Numbered from the stretch's first letter, positions 12,430 through 23,999 are shown. The stretch is DNA of 64,000 nucleotides from Sphaerolaimus hirsutus (GCA_964036195.1 OZ038451.1:28289927-28353926); one strand, 5' to 3'. Notes: a model not told the origin generated them from the sequence alone. Numbers and translations: made by a program.

Positions 12430-12894
12430 ATCACAGTTATTAAGCATATAATACCTGTCTCTGTAGTTTTTAATCAATGGACAAAGTAATCCTTTAAAAA
12501 CCTCCACTGTTTTGAACAAATGCTGAATAAAAAATTACCCAGTTCACAAACTGCATGTTGCCAGGCAGCAGGAGGAGTTTGTGGTCCAATATGGATTCCA
12601 GGCCAGTTGAGAGTTCCCATTGGAGTGAACAAGCCATAATGCTCATGGACATTATTTGGTTCCTGAGATTTAAGTATCAGCAGGGAATATTATGGGCCAA
12701 AACTCAGTGGACATGTAGACCCAGTGCACATGTAGACCCAGTCCAGTGCACATGTAGACCCAGTGCTCGGGGGCCTGTGACAGGCTTTTTGAGCAGGGGG
12801 GACTGTCTGTTTACTGAGCCCAGTTAACGGGGGAGGGGGCTCAGCCCGACCCCTATCCCCTAAAATTTTACTTGCATGGTGATGGAATGGTGTC

Positions 12895-13925
12895 ATAGCC
12901 AACGATGGAAAGAACACAGAAATTGAACACAGAAACTCATGGAGTTTCTGTGTTTTTGTTTTACACAGAAACACGGAAACTCACAAATTTTGAAAAATAC
13001 AAAACTCAAATGAGTTTTTTTTGGAGAACACAGAAACACAGAAACACGGAAACACAGAAAAGTTTTTTGAGTTTTTTGAGTTTTTTTCAGCGAAGTGGTT
13101 GAATTCACATGAATTTAGCTAAACTAATTAAACAAGATAAGATAAATATGCATGTATAGTATATGTAAATAATATGTACATTATGTATTCATATTTTATA
13201 ATGGAACAAAGAAGAAATTAAAGATGGCATGCACTATTGCACATATCCTGGTGGAATTGACAATGTAAGTTTCAACGTGTTTCAGTATACCATATTACCT
13301 TGAATTAACCCCCCTCAAAATGGAATGGCAAAATAATAAGCCCCCCTCCAAATACCCCCTCTAGTTACCATGATCCTTATGCAATTTTCTGACAAAATAA
13401 TACCCCCCCTCAAATAAGCCCCCCTGTCAAAATTTGCTTGTGAAATAATAAACCCCCATTTCAAGGTAATACAGTAGTTGTAGTTAAAATCAATTCTGTA
13501 GCCTTCCATACAGTGCACATCTATTGAAGAATTTTGGAGTACTGCGTAAATTGTCATTTCTGGGCATTTTGTTGATGCTGGTGTTGTGATGTGGATGTCC
13601 TCATTGTGGACATTTTTATGGACTTTTTTGACACTTGAATGAATACACAGATGTTATGTGGGGCTAAAACATGTGCAAATCCAATATAGTATAAGAAAAC
13701 CACTGTTTCCACATCGAAAAGCCATAAATCCTAATTTTTTGGAAAATTTCGAAAAAACTCAAGTTTTTTAGTAAAAAACTAAATTTTTTTGAGTTTTTAC
13801 AAAAAACACAGAAATAAAAACAGAGTTACTCAAGTTTTTTTCGAGAAAAAAACTCAAAACACAGGTATTCATTTTTGAAAAACTCAAAACACAGAAAGTG
13901 TTTTTTTGGGAGAACTTACCCATCA
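12895..13925. repeat. AACACAGAAA / AACTCAAAA simple-repeat blocks
   Basis: Two blocks (12905-13090 and 13690-13915) of AACACAGAAAC and AAACTCAAAA motifs and their complements form imperfect hairpins. No gene is supported. Confidence 0.5.
13290..13474. mobile_element. Short TA-target MITE, CCGTATT family, decayed
   Basis: Degenerate termini CCATATTACCTTG and CAAGGTAATACAG lie between TA dinucleotides, with C-rich interior motifs of the family. Confidence 0.6.
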
Positions 13926-14045
13926 TTGGTCATAGCCACATCATTCTGATCATTTTAAGTTCTCAACCATCAAAATCGGTTGAAATATCATGGAAATATG
14001 CACTTCCGAAGGTGTGGCCACTTAGTAACTGCCCGATATAATTTT

Positions 14046-14200
14046 CGGAAATTCCAGCCCGGTGCGGTGCCTTTCGGTGCTAGCACCGGCAACCCGCCGG
14101 TGCCCTTCGGTGCCCTTCGGTGCCCTTCGGTGCCGGTGCCATTTTTTCCGAATGGCACCGGTGCCGGTGCGGTGCGGTGCCATTTTTCCCGGTGCCTTTA
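14046..14200. repeat. GGTGCC-rich repeat
   Basis: Units of CCCTTCGGTG and GGTGCCGGTGC lie next to a TTTAACATCACTA end resembling the GCGC-family terminus. It is probably a diverged member of that family. Confidence 0.5.
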
Positions 14201-14263
14201 ACATCACTAGTCATAGCACTGGCGCCATTGTCATTGGCACCAAAAATCACTGATATGTATATA

Positions 14264-15304
14264 CCGTATTACTTCAAATTTACCCCCCCCCCTTGAATTA
14301 ACCCCCCTCGAAATACCCCCCTAAAATTTGGCTGAGGAAATAATAAACCCCCTCTCGAAATACCCCCTAAAATTGAGTGTAAAGAGAACGAACATGACAA
14401 ATACCGCAGTTTGTGATCTGTAAATACAATGCAGAACACACGTTAAAACCGATGATTGAGTGACGTTAGGGAAGGGTTTATGTGTATATACAGTTATATA
14501 TGCTTTTAAACACATATACATCTATGTAATTGTTTGATTTTACTACGTGTGAGTATAGGGAATTTCCAAAAATTTCTGGCGAAATAATAGACCCCCCCTC
14601 GAATTATCCCCCCTCAAATTTTGCTGGAGAAATAATAAACCCCCTGGGGCCAGATTTAATACTCCCTACAGATTTGTAGGGTAGGGCGTACGCCCGATAG
14701 ATTTTTTTAAGTTCAGCCGCATCGACGCACATGCACCGAGAGCAAGGCGGTTTGTAAAATGTACGAAACCATCCCTTAAGGTCGCCGATATTGCAATATG
14801 ACATATATCGCTTCGATTTTGGCCCGGAAATCACGATTTCGTCATTTCTTGGCCGTCTGCCAATTCGTTTTTTATTTTATTTTGTCGGGCGGGTTACTCG
14901 CATAAGTCACGCTTTTGTACGCTCGTGCATGCATTTCTTTCTTGTCGCTGCCCTCATGGTTTCGGTTGTAGGCAGTGAACACTAAAAAAGTGATCACCTG
15001 ACTACACAAAAGCGCGACTTATGCGAGTAACCCGCCCGACAAAATAAAATAAAAAAACGAATTGACCGACGGCCATGAAATGACGAAATCATGATTTCCG
15101 TGCCAAATTCAAAGTGATATACATCATATTGCAATATCGGCGACCTTAAGAGATGGTTTCGTATATTTTACGAACCGTCTTGCTCTCGGTGCATGTGAGT
15201 CGATGCGGCTGAACTTTAAAAAATCTATCGGGCGTACGCCCTACCCTACAAATCTGTAGGGAGAATTAAATCTGGCCCCTGGGTTTTTTTTCGAGGTAAT
15301 ACGG
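14264..15304. mobile_element. TA-target MITE interrupted by a palindrome
   Basis: CCGTATTACTTCAAATTTAC at the left and GAGGTAATACGG at the right, with TA flanks. A 634-bp palindromic element (14646-15279) sits inside. The equivalent MITE before duplication copy 2 (about 46330-47160) carries a different nested insert. Confidence 0.7.
14646..15279. mobile_element. Near-complete palindromic element, GGGGCCAGATTTAA family
   Basis: Both halves carry the same sequence in opposite orientation, including GGGGCCAGATTTAAT, GGGCGTACGCCC and TTGCAATATGACATATATCG. A second copy is at 61372-61989 in an EEP-gene intron. Transcripts would form a roughly 300-bp hairpin. Confidence 0.75.
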
Positions 15305-16353
15305 TAAATATACATGCGCATAGAGTGACAGGCACGCCCTTCGGTGTATTTTGTAGAGAATTGACAGTACAAGGACCGATTTACTTATAAAACATCAGTG
15401 CGATGGAAAAATGGGTGAAATTTGGCCCACAAGCGCACTGGCACGGAGCCATATTATGCATGCTGGTGGCATGAAATCATATTTACATAGAAACGTTCTC
15501 ATGAAAGGATGCAAGCGTAAAAATGGGGAAAAAATTCTAAAAATAGCTTAAAATGGCAAATAACACATGAACTAGTGAATTTGAAGGTTAAAATGATCAA
15601 AAAGTATGAAAATCCTTGAAGTTTACATCATTAAAGACTTGAAGTTTCGTAAGTTCATGTTTACTCATGAGTAAAAGTAAAAAAATTACTTTACGTTTTC
15701 TGTACTCAGGGTATTTTATGTTTAATAAATACTTTATGTTTACGAATACTTTGAAAACAGTTCAGTACTTTTTACAACTCTGCTGCCATGCATATGATTA
15801 AAAAATCTGCTGAAAAATACTGCAAATTTTGAAAATTGACCAGTTTGAAATCAAAATCAAAATTTTTTGGGCTGTGCATTACGCCCAACAAAGTGCAAGG
15901 TGTCAAGGGAGAAACTAAAAAGTGAATGGTTTAATTGGGGAATTATCACAAACACCCAACAAAATAAATTTAAAAATGGGTTTCCAAAAAAAGAAATCAT
16001 GATTTCCAGAAAATTTATCTATAAATGAAATTTGTTTTAACTGAACCTTGATATTTTTAGGTGCATTTTCTTTAACTAATGAATTGTGTCATGCAGCAGC
16101 AGTTTGATAGGTAAGTTTTTCAAACTACCGTATTACCTTGAAATACCCCCATGGGGGTTTATTATTTCGCCAGCAAAATTTGAGGGGGGGTTAATTCGAG
16201 GGGGGGGGGGGTTTATTCGACGGTTTTTTTATTTATTATTTTGTCAGAAATTTTCCATGAAATTCACAGTTAAGAATACGCTTATTATTACACAAAAACG
16301 GTATTTAACGTGAGCAAATAGGTTATATTGGGGCTATAGAAGTACATCTGTAC

Positions 16354-17622
16354 TAGGGTGTCAGTAAAATTTTTTCACTTTACGGAAAACGGAAAACGGA
16401 AAGGTAAAAAAAAAATTTCTGCCGGAAAACGGAAAACAGAAACGTAAAAAAATTTCACTCAGCGGAAAACGGAAAACGGAAAGGTAAAAAACATTGTCGG
16501 CCGGAAAACGGAAAACGGAAAAATGAAATGCCGGAAAACGGAAAACGGAAAGCAAAATTTTCACGGAAACAGAAAAAAAATAAAGTGAAATTAGCACGGT
16601 AATAGACAAATAATATTGCAGAAGGAAAACCTGCATGCAGGTTTGCCTGTTTGGCTTTGATTGTGGTAGCTGTACATTCTGCAACTATGTATCATGCCTG
16701 TAACTTCACTTGTAGTTCAAGCTTAACTGAACCAACAAAAAATCATCAAAAAGTAGCCATAGTGGCCATAGGAAAGGAAACACTATGACAATTTCACAGT
16801 CTAGAAGCAGTGGGAATCACTGATGACCCCTATGCAATTGATGACAACATTAAATAATAATTGATTAAATGTAACAATAAACAACATGAATGAATATGAA
16901 GAAAATGAAGGGGAATGAAACCAGTTGGCGATGATCATAAACAACATTTACATCGATAACTTCATCATGAGTGTCATGAATGAAGTTGAAGCTTTAGAAC
17001 TATATTACAAAGTCAAAGCTTTATTTAACCAATGTTCTATGAACATGAGGGAATGGCTGTCAAACTCCAGATCAGTCATGAATGAAATAGCAGAAAATGA
17101 CAGGAGTCCAAAGGTGAATAAAATTGCTGCAGTAATGGGCATGAAATAAAATCACTGAACAGACATGCTGGCAATATCAACACCAAAATTGCAAATTGAC
17201 AGCATCACAACACCAACCAGACAAAACTTGAATGAATTATTGGTGTCAGCATATGACCCAATTGGGTTCACAGCACCTGTTTCACTGACCCTGAAATCCC
17301 AGTCAATGCTGCTCCAAGAGACAAAAACAACACAATGGGATGAGCCAATTGAAGATAAATACAGATTAGAAAAACCATGGAAAATGCCAGAAAACTGAAA
17401 ATCAAGCCAGAAAATGGAAAAATGGCCTGGTAAAACGGAAACGGAAAGGTAAAAAATTTTCAGCAGCCGGAAAACGGAAAACGGAAAGGTAAAATTTTTT
17501 CGGCTGCCGGAAAACGGAAAACAGAAAGGTAAAAATTTTTCGGCTGCCGGAAAACGGAAAACGGAAAGGTAAAAAATTTTCCCGCGGAAAGGCGGAAACG
17601 GAAACGGAAATTTGACACCCTA
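16354..17622 (+). mobile_element. hAT-like element with BEL/Pao cargo (TAGGGTGTC family)
   Basis: TAGGGTGTCAG at the left and TTTGACACCCTA at the right, with a perfect 8-bp duplication ATCTGTAC (16346-16353, 17623-17630). Subterminal GGAAAACGGAAAAC arrays surround an internally deleted version of the reverse-transcriptase fragment seen whole at 37062-39622. Confidence 0.9.
16680..17400 (+). pseudogene. BEL/Pao pol fragment, internally deleted
   Basis: Recognisable pieces include NNIYIDNFIMS (reverse-transcriptase catalytic region, usually YVDD/YVDN in this superfamily), MREWLSNS and [14 protein letters not shown], all typical of BEL/Pao polyproteins. Stops and a deletion after about 16850 break the frame. 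The fragment lies wholly inside the hAT-like element and is non-functional as retroelement coding sequence. Confidence 0.85.
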
Positions 17623-17855
17623 ATCTGTACACAAATGAGCATGTTAGTGTAGCTGCGATACAAATAAGTAGTAATAAATACATCATGTACACTGCATACA
17701 TGATGTACATCATTCCGGAGGGGGGGTATTTCGAAGGGGGGTTTATTATTTCCCCAGCCCATTTTGAGGGGGGGGGGGGGTTAATTCAAGGGGGGGGGGG
17801 TTAATTCAAGGGGGGATAATTCGAGGTAATACGGTACCCAAAATCCATTACTGAC

Positions 17856-18029
17856 TTGAATTGTGGTCCCCCACAATAGTCCATTGTACCATGCACTGGG
17901 GGGTGGTATCACACTTCGATTGACACTTCCATCCACATTGAGCATCACCCATGGGCCATTGAAATGTGCTGCATTCACTGAGACATTGTCCCGACGAAAA
18001 TTCATCCACCCACCCGTTTGGGCAGTTGT
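17856..18029 (-). CDS. Copy 1, exon 5
   Basis: 58 codons, phase 0 to 0, between acceptor CCCCACAG and donor GTCAGT. It contains GGWMNFRRDNVSVNAAHFNG and ends in GTTIQ. Two sequons (NVS, NRS) are present. The frame is open in both duplication copies. Confidence 0.65.
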
Positions 18030-18050
18030 CTGTGGGGAAATGGCAATTTA

Positions 18051-18120
18051 CCGTATTTCCTCCAATTACCCCCTGGCGAAGACGGGGGTATTTCGAGGGG
18101 GGTATTTCGAGGAAATACGG
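18051..18120. mobile_element. Minimal 70-bp TA-target MITE
   Basis: CCGTATTTCC and its inverted end GGAAATACGG bracket only about 50 bp. The same insertion is at 47858-47932 in the sister copy, so it predates the duplication. It lies in the intron between exons 4 and 5. Confidence 0.7.
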
Positions 18121-18230
18121 TAGATAAATTCAATGTTTGCATTCTGTCTACACAGTAGTTTTCAACGGCCACTCGTTTTCAACCAATATTTTGTAAACTC
18201 ATAAATCTGCTTGAATGCATTTCACTCAAC

Positions 18231-18607
18231 CACAATGAGCATAAGTTGTATAAAATTGTTGGACATAAGTTTTGACAAAAACTGTTGTTTGATAAATCCT
18301 GGAACTGTCAAAAAATTCTTTCCACATGGACCATGATTTGCTCCTATTAAATGGCTGAGTGAAGCACCTCCCTTTATGTTGAAAAAGTCAATTGTGTTCA
18401 AAAAATTCAGCAATTCAAGTTGACTAACTGGAAGTGCCAAGTCATGCATTGCACGTGATTTTGAAGCTGTGTTGATGTAAACCAGCTGGGCCATGAGTTG
18501 TGTTACATTGGCAATGTGCCCACACTGGGTGAATGCATCTTCAATACTGGCTATGTTTACACCGGACATCACTATGCATTTCCCACGATGGTGTACCACA
18601 AGTGTAC
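18231..18607 (-). CDS. Copy 1, exon 4
   Basis: 125 full codons after a split glycine codon, acceptor TTTCACAG, donor GTTGAG. Landmarks are HHRGKCIVMSGVNIAS, QCGHIANVTQL and GANHGPCGKNF. Length and phase are identical to copy 2. Many of the differences from copy 2 change amino acids (for example HHR to YHC), suggesting weak constraint in one or both copies. Confidence 0.7.
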
Positions 18608-18803
18608 CTGTGAAATATGCAATCTATTTTTGACTGTATTCTTTAACATCACGTGTATTGCATAGTTCTTAACATGTACCTATTTACCTTTACTCGATAA
18701 ATACGTATTCGAGTCCTGCGTAAATACGTTTACGTTTCCTTAAAAAAAAATACCGGTACTCACATACTTACATACTTTTTGAAAGTACACGAATACATAA
18801 AAC

Positions 18804-19411
18804 CAGAGTTGTTAGAATTACTGAACTTTTTTTAAAGTATATGTAAACGTAAAGTATTTTTTTTTACTCACCACAAAGTATAGAAAACGTAAAATACTTT
18901 TTTTTTACTCGTACGTACGCGTAAATGTGGGTACTTTTTTGTGAGTGTAGAAACGACTACTTTTCTTCATAGAATGTGTAAAAGTGGGCACTTTTTCATA
19001 CGTGTACAACACAACGTATGTTTTTCTATAAGCAAATGACAGATTATATAGTTTTCAAGGTCTCTTTTTTCTAGGAGATAAAAATCATCGTTCTCCCGAC
19101 TCGTTTACCACATCCATTGTCTCCACAACCATTTCGATTTGGTTGCGAATTTTGATATTTTTAAAGGCACTACCCCCGCATATCTAAAATATTCAATGGA
19201 ACCACTTCTGTCTATACATAGCAGTGTAGTTACTTTATAAATATGTCCCACATTGAATTTTCATAAATACATTTTTTGTACGCGTACGCTTTGAAAGTGT
19301 ACGCGTACAAGTGCGTACGGTATTTTTTTGAAAAGTATATGTAAATGTATTTACCGCGTACTCGCGTACGCGTATTTTTCGAATAAACGTACGTACCTTT
19401 TAACAACTCTG
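18804..19411. mobile_element. hAT-like element, CAGAGTTGTTA family
   Basis: CAGAGTTGTTAG at the left and TAACAACTCTG at the right, with a perfect 8-bp duplication CATAAAAC (18796-18803, 19412-19419). Copy 2 has the empty site with a single CATAAAAC followed by GTATTTC (near 48601-48614). The interior has TACGTAAACG-type motifs. Confidence 0.9.
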
Positions 19412-19902
19412 CATAAAACGTATTTCAGATAGGCTTTTATACAAGCTTTTTCAAGGCATAAAGGGAAAAAAGAGGGAAAAATTAATAAAGATAGGGAAAT
19501 TATCCAAAATGGCATTAAGAATAGACAAAAACACATTAACTAGTGACTTTGAAGGTAAAAAGTTGGGAAATTAGTGATGTTGTGTGAAAATTTTGCAAAA
19601 TTTCTGAAAAATACCAATTTTTATGTTTTCTGGTGACAGAAGTTATTTTCTCACGTTTACTCACGAGTAAAAGTACAAAAGTTTTACTTTACATTCTCTG
19701 TACTCGGAGGTGAGTAAAAAATAACCCCTCAATACCTACTTTACCTTTACATTTACTTTCAAAAAAGTTCAGTTCTTTTAACAACTCTGGTGTATTGGTG
19801 GAAGACAACTATGCCACTGTGCAGACTGTTTATATTTATGTATTTACGTGTTTTATGCAAAAAAACAATTCCTCACACTTCTTGTAAATGGCTGCAAATT
19901 AC

Positions 19903-20061
19903 CTGGGGTAGTTGCATGCTCTTCACAGATTTCATTGAAAGTTTTCTGGGCTCCGGCACCTTCTGGTTTACGACACATTTGTTCTGAATTTGGATCGTAG
20001 CTCAGTGGATCAGGGCCAGATTGCAATGTACACACTTGGTCTATCTTTGTGTAAGAGAATC
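19903..20061 (-). CDS. Copy 1, exon 3
   Basis: Acceptor CTCTACAG, donor GTAATT, phase 1 to 1. It encodes a segment with three cysteines (QVCTLQ, EQMCRKPEGAG, NEICEEH). The frame is intact and the splice sites are conserved in copy 2. Confidence 0.65.
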
Positions 20062-20722
20062 CTGTAGAGGTAAAAGCATAAATAAAGTGCATTATTTGAC
20101 CAATAAATGTGTGAATATGTGAATGCTTGTATTTAAGTAGTGTATAAAACACAATAATGTGCCACTGGAAATCTTTGGGGCAGAACCCCCCAAAAAAGTG
20201 TACACCAACAACTAGAAAAAAGCTTGCACAGACATTTTATGCAAGTACAAATAAAGTTACTCAATTTACATTTCCACCAAAAAAGCAGATACTGGACAAA
20301 ATAAAAGTATTTTACAAGTGTATTTTTTGCATGGGTGAAAAAGTAAAAGTTTGGTACTTTTAACAATGCTGCTCAAAAGGCAAACACAGAAGAAAACTTT
20401 TATCTCCTTGTTGAACCATCAAAAAATTGTTTGCCGACAAAGATATCATCCAAAATATTCTACAAAGACATTATTTTTGTAGAGAAAAACAAACCAATGC
20501 AATTCTCCTGTTGATGGCACAATGCAGCACCAGAAGTGTTGTAAAGAATAGAAAAACAAGATACACATAAATCTAAGCCCAACGTTATTCCCAACTGCTC
20601 CAGTGTCAAGTTTACTTTCAATTGGCAAAGAGCCAAAAAAGCTTTTTATGGAACTTGGCAACATCATGTCTCAAGTAAAACTTTCAAAAATTCAGTTTGT
20701 CAATATGTGTACAGAAAATGAC

Positions 20723-20878
20723 CATTCTTCACAACACTACATTTGAGCTTGTGGTCGACTTGGGCGACGAGCAGAGGCTCCCCTTTCTCGGCTCTGGCAT
20801 ATGCCCCAGCCCGCTGCAATTGCTGGTGCTCCTGGGAACAGCTATAACTGTGTTCTGGCAGTGCACTGAACCCGTCGC
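20723..20878 (-). CDS. Copy 1, exon 2 (candidate)
   Basis: Acceptor CAACCCAG with phase 1, matching exon 1. It encodes DGFSALPEHSYSCSQEHQQL and continues open to a possible donor GTCATT. Both other strand readings are partly open too, so this exon rests on phase agreement and composition; the donor is weak. Confidence 0.45.
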
Positions 20879-21070
20879 CTGGGTTGAGTTTTCAGAAGAT
20901 TTTTAAATAGGGATTAATATTTATAAACACCTGCCCTAACAAGTCCGGCCCCTATTTTTGTTTTCACTTCACATGCCTATCTCCGGTTGTGGGAGGGGTG
21001 GAAAGCTAATATTTGTGGGGTATATAGGTGCAACCCCCAACTACTCCTCATGAATGGATGGGGCAGTGGC

Positions 21071-21722
21071 TAGGGTGTCAAATTTCCATTTTCCATTTTC
21101 CATTTCCGTTTTCTGCAGGCAAATTTTTTCCGATTTCCGTTCCGTTTTCCGGCTGCTGAGATTTTTTTTCCGTTTTCCGTTCCGTTTTCCGGCAACATTT
21201 TTTTCCGTTTCCGTTTTTCCGGCTCATTTTCCGTTTTCCAGCTAAATTTTCAGTTTTTCCACCTTTTTCCGTTTTCTGCCTCTATTTCCAGTTTTTCTGC
21301 TTTTTTCCATTTTCCGCCTCAATTTTCCATTTTTCCGCCTCATTTAACCTTTTTCTGGCTCAACTTTCTGTTTTCTGATCAGCCAAACTGGTAAAAATTC
21401 ATGCAGATTGTCAATGATGTAAAAAAATTTCTGTTTCCAGCAAAATTACTGCAAATTTTTGCCACTTCCAGCAAAATTTCAGCCAATTTTATCTGTTTTC
21501 CGGCAAAATTTCAGCAAGTTTTTCCATTTCCATGCAAATTTGATTTTTCCGTTTCCATTTTTCCGGCCTCTTTTTCCGTTTTCCGGCCGCTGAAATTTTT
21601 TTTCTGTTTCTGTTTCCGTTTTTCGACAAGTGTTAATTTTTTTCCGTTTTCCGTTCCGTTTTCCGGCCGCTGAAATTTTTTCCATTTCCGTTTTCCGTAA
21701 AAAATTTTTTTTTGACACCCTA
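21071..21722. mobile_element. hAT-like element, TAGGGTGTC family, no cargo
   Basis: TAGGGTGTCAAA and TTTGACACCCTA ends, with a perfect 8-bp duplication GCAGTGGC (21063-21070, 21723-21730). The interior is TTTTCCGTTTTCCGG-like arrays with no BEL fragment. It is shared with 50259-50991, so it inserted before the duplication. Confidence 0.9.
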
Positions 21723-21871
21723 GCAGTGGCTACTCACTAAAGAGGGGGTCGCTGTACATGTTGCACAGGCCCGGCCCCCAATTGATTTCTTACGCTACGG
21801 CTTGAAAAAGGGGCGCCACAGGAAATAGGCACCATGGCGCGGCACCCTATGGCTACCTCAAATGGCGCCAA

Positions 21872-22204
21872 CAGTGAAATGTAGCTCTCTGACAACTCGC
21901 TGCCAACTTGCTTGCCAAGCATGAAAATTAGTGGCAGCTCGCTGACAAGAAAGTGCAGCTTGCTGACAGCTCGCTGCCAACTTTCAAGTGCCTTGGCAGG
22001 TTTCAGCTCTCTGACAACCAGTGCAACACATGCTATTAATATGTGTGCAGCTTGCTGACAACTCGCTGCCAAGTGTGCAGCTACTGTGAAAACACATGCC
22101 AGCTCGCTGCCACTTGCTGACAACTATGTTCCAACTCGCTGCCAACAGTAAACAAATTGTTGTCAGCGAGTTGGAGGCAAGTTGTCAGAGAGATACATTT
22201 CACT
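21872..22204. repeat. Inverted repeat of GACAACTCGCTGCCAAC units
   Basis: Begins ACAGTGAAATGTAGCTCTCT and ends with the inverted AGAGAGATACATTTCACTGT. The interior repeats the CTCGCTGCCAACT motif. A shortened counterpart is in copy 2 at about 51140-51433. Confidence 0.65.
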
Positions 22205-22714
22205 GTCACTAGTCACTAGTGCCATGGCGCCATTCCGTCACTAACATTTCACAAACACTCACCCCTTAAGTGGCAAACAAGAAAAATTACTTCTGCAAAT
22301 TTTAAAATGCACCCTTTGCTTTTACTTTTCACACACTTCACATGCTGGTTAAGTATGTTTTTAAGAGAGGGGTGGGGGGTAAAGTTCCAAGTTGCGTAAA
22401 AGCTTTACCTCCATTGGAAATTTCAATTTAGGTGAATTTTATGACATCACAATGACGTCATCACGGGAACTACAATTGTCAAAAATTTACAAATTTTAAT
22501 TCACCCTAAGTAAATTTTCTAATGGAAGCATTTTTGAGGTAAAGTTTTTTATGCAACTTGGAACAGGAAAACCCTCCTCTGTAAAACATCCTAAACCAGC
22601 GTGAGAAGTGTGCAAAAAATGAAAGCAAAAAGTGCATTATAAAATTTGGAAAAAATATTTCTCAAAGGGGGTGGGTAACAAGGGCAAACCATCTGGAAAA
22701 AAGTATTTAAATAT

Positions 22715-22799
22715 TTAAGTGTTTTTCACAGATGACTATTAATTTCTGGTGAGTTTTGAATACATCTTCACCTATTGCTGCCTTCCAAACTGTTTCAGC
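22715..22799 (-). pseudogene. Possible THAP-domain fragment
   Basis: Minus-strand frame AETVWKAAIGEDVF followed by VICEKHL (CEKHF in copy 2, 53847-53932). The W and Cys-x-x-His-Phe arrangement resembles the C-terminal half of the THAP zinc finger found in P-element-type transposases. Only one short exon-sized piece is visible, so the assignment is tentative. Confidence 0.3.
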
Positions 22800-22941
22800 A
22801 TTTAAAAAACATTTTCACAAGGTTTGGTTTGCTCTGCCGCTGGGAAAAAATTCATGGAAATCGATTTTTTGAATTCGCAGCCCCTTCCATTCATGAGGAG
22901 TAGTGGGGCGGGGGGTTGCACCTATATAAATACCTCCCAAG

Positions 22942-23999
22942 CAGGGTTGGTTTTATAAAAATTCACTTTAGTAAAATTGTATAAAATTTGTATAAAAATT
23001 TTATTTTATTTTAATTTTATTCTTGTTTCATTTTATTTTATTTTATTTTATTCCCTAAAGTCATTAATAAAATAAAATAAGACATTTTACAAAAATTTTA
23101 CAAAAATTGTACAAAAATTTTACAAAAAATCATAAACATGCATGCAAGGCCAGAAAAATGTTATAATTAGACCTGAAACCTGAACATACATGAAAAACCT
23201 GTGACAAATTTTTCCCTTACTTTTCAAACGTTGCATGCAGTACGTATTGTTAGCTAGCTGCAAGTGTAAAGTTACAATTTTTGATAAGAATAATTTGCAT
23301 TTTCAGTAGAAGGACTACTGGAGTGTGCTGGGCACATTTGTAAAATGTCATGCAAAGTGTCGATTGTCATGAAAAATGTAAAGTAAAGTATCAATTGTCA
23401 TGCAAAATGTCAAGTGTCATGTAAAATTTCAAGCAAAGTGGCAATTGTCATGACAAATGTCATGCAAAGTTCAAATTGTGTATCCCAATCGTGTGTTTTT
23501 GTATCCATAGTATGTTTTATATCCAAATCTTATGTTTTTGTATCCAAATGTTCACATAAGATTTGGAGTCAACAACAACATAATTTGGATACAAAACATA
23601 AGATTTCGAAATAAAACATGAGATTTGAACACAATCTGCTTGACAATTGATACTTTAATTTTTACATGTCATGACAATTTATACTTTACTTTACATTTGT
23701 CATGACAATTGACACTTTGCACGACATTTTACATGACATTTGACACTTTACAATGCTTGGAACTGCCCCCAGATCCATGAATAAACAGGTAGAGACTCAA
23801 GCAATGAGACAAAATTTTACAAAAAATATGAATTTTTATACAATTTTACAAAAATACAAATTTTTATACAATTTTACAAAAATTCGAATTTTTATACAAT
23901 TTTTATTTTTATTCTTAAATTTTCCATTTTATTTTATTTTATTTTATTCTTGAATATTCCATTTTATTTTTATTTTTTTCTGAGATTTTGCCAACCCTG
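22942..23999. mobile_element. hAT-like element, CAGGGTTGG family
   Basis: CAGGGTTGG and CCAACCCTG ends with a perfect 8-bp duplication CTCCCAAG (22934-22941, 24000-24007). Copy 2 retains the single CTCCCAAG site (near 54061-54069). The interior holds TTTTATTTTATT tracts and a nested AAATGTCATG palindrome (about 23334-23765). An end fragment of the family is at 43281. Confidence 0.92.

Larger units (their letters stand above)
16128..17834. mobile_element. TA-target MITE carrying a nested hAT-like element
   Basis: Termini CCGTATTACCTTG and GAGGTAATACGG lie between TA 16126-16127 and TA 17835-17836. The sister duplication has the uninterrupted site (AAACTACCCAAAATCC, around 47635-47648), so the TA target duplication is directly demonstrated. 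A 1,269-bp hAT-like element (16354-17622) inserted into it. The MITE ends about 20 bp from the exon-5 donor of the duplicated gene. Confidence 0.9.

Noticed and set aside
15410-15470. Possible terminal exon of the duplicated gene (Cys-containing frame near MHNMAPCQCACG)
   Set aside because: Conserved between copies, but the phase required after exon 5 gives an almost immediate stop and the acceptor is poor.
20697-20906. Plus-strand frame beginning MTILHNTTFELVVDLGDEQR (also near 49907)
   Set aside because: Antisense to the phase-matched minus-strand exon candidate; no plus-strand splice context. It is kept as the main reason for low confidence in that exon.
21401-21718. Open frames rich in FRFPFSVF or KRNGKRKK (also at 16361, 17402, 50216, 50662, 51446)
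   Set aside because: Translations of the TTTTCCG/CGGAAAA subterminal arrays of the TAGGGTGTC elements; they recur in every copy and on both strands.
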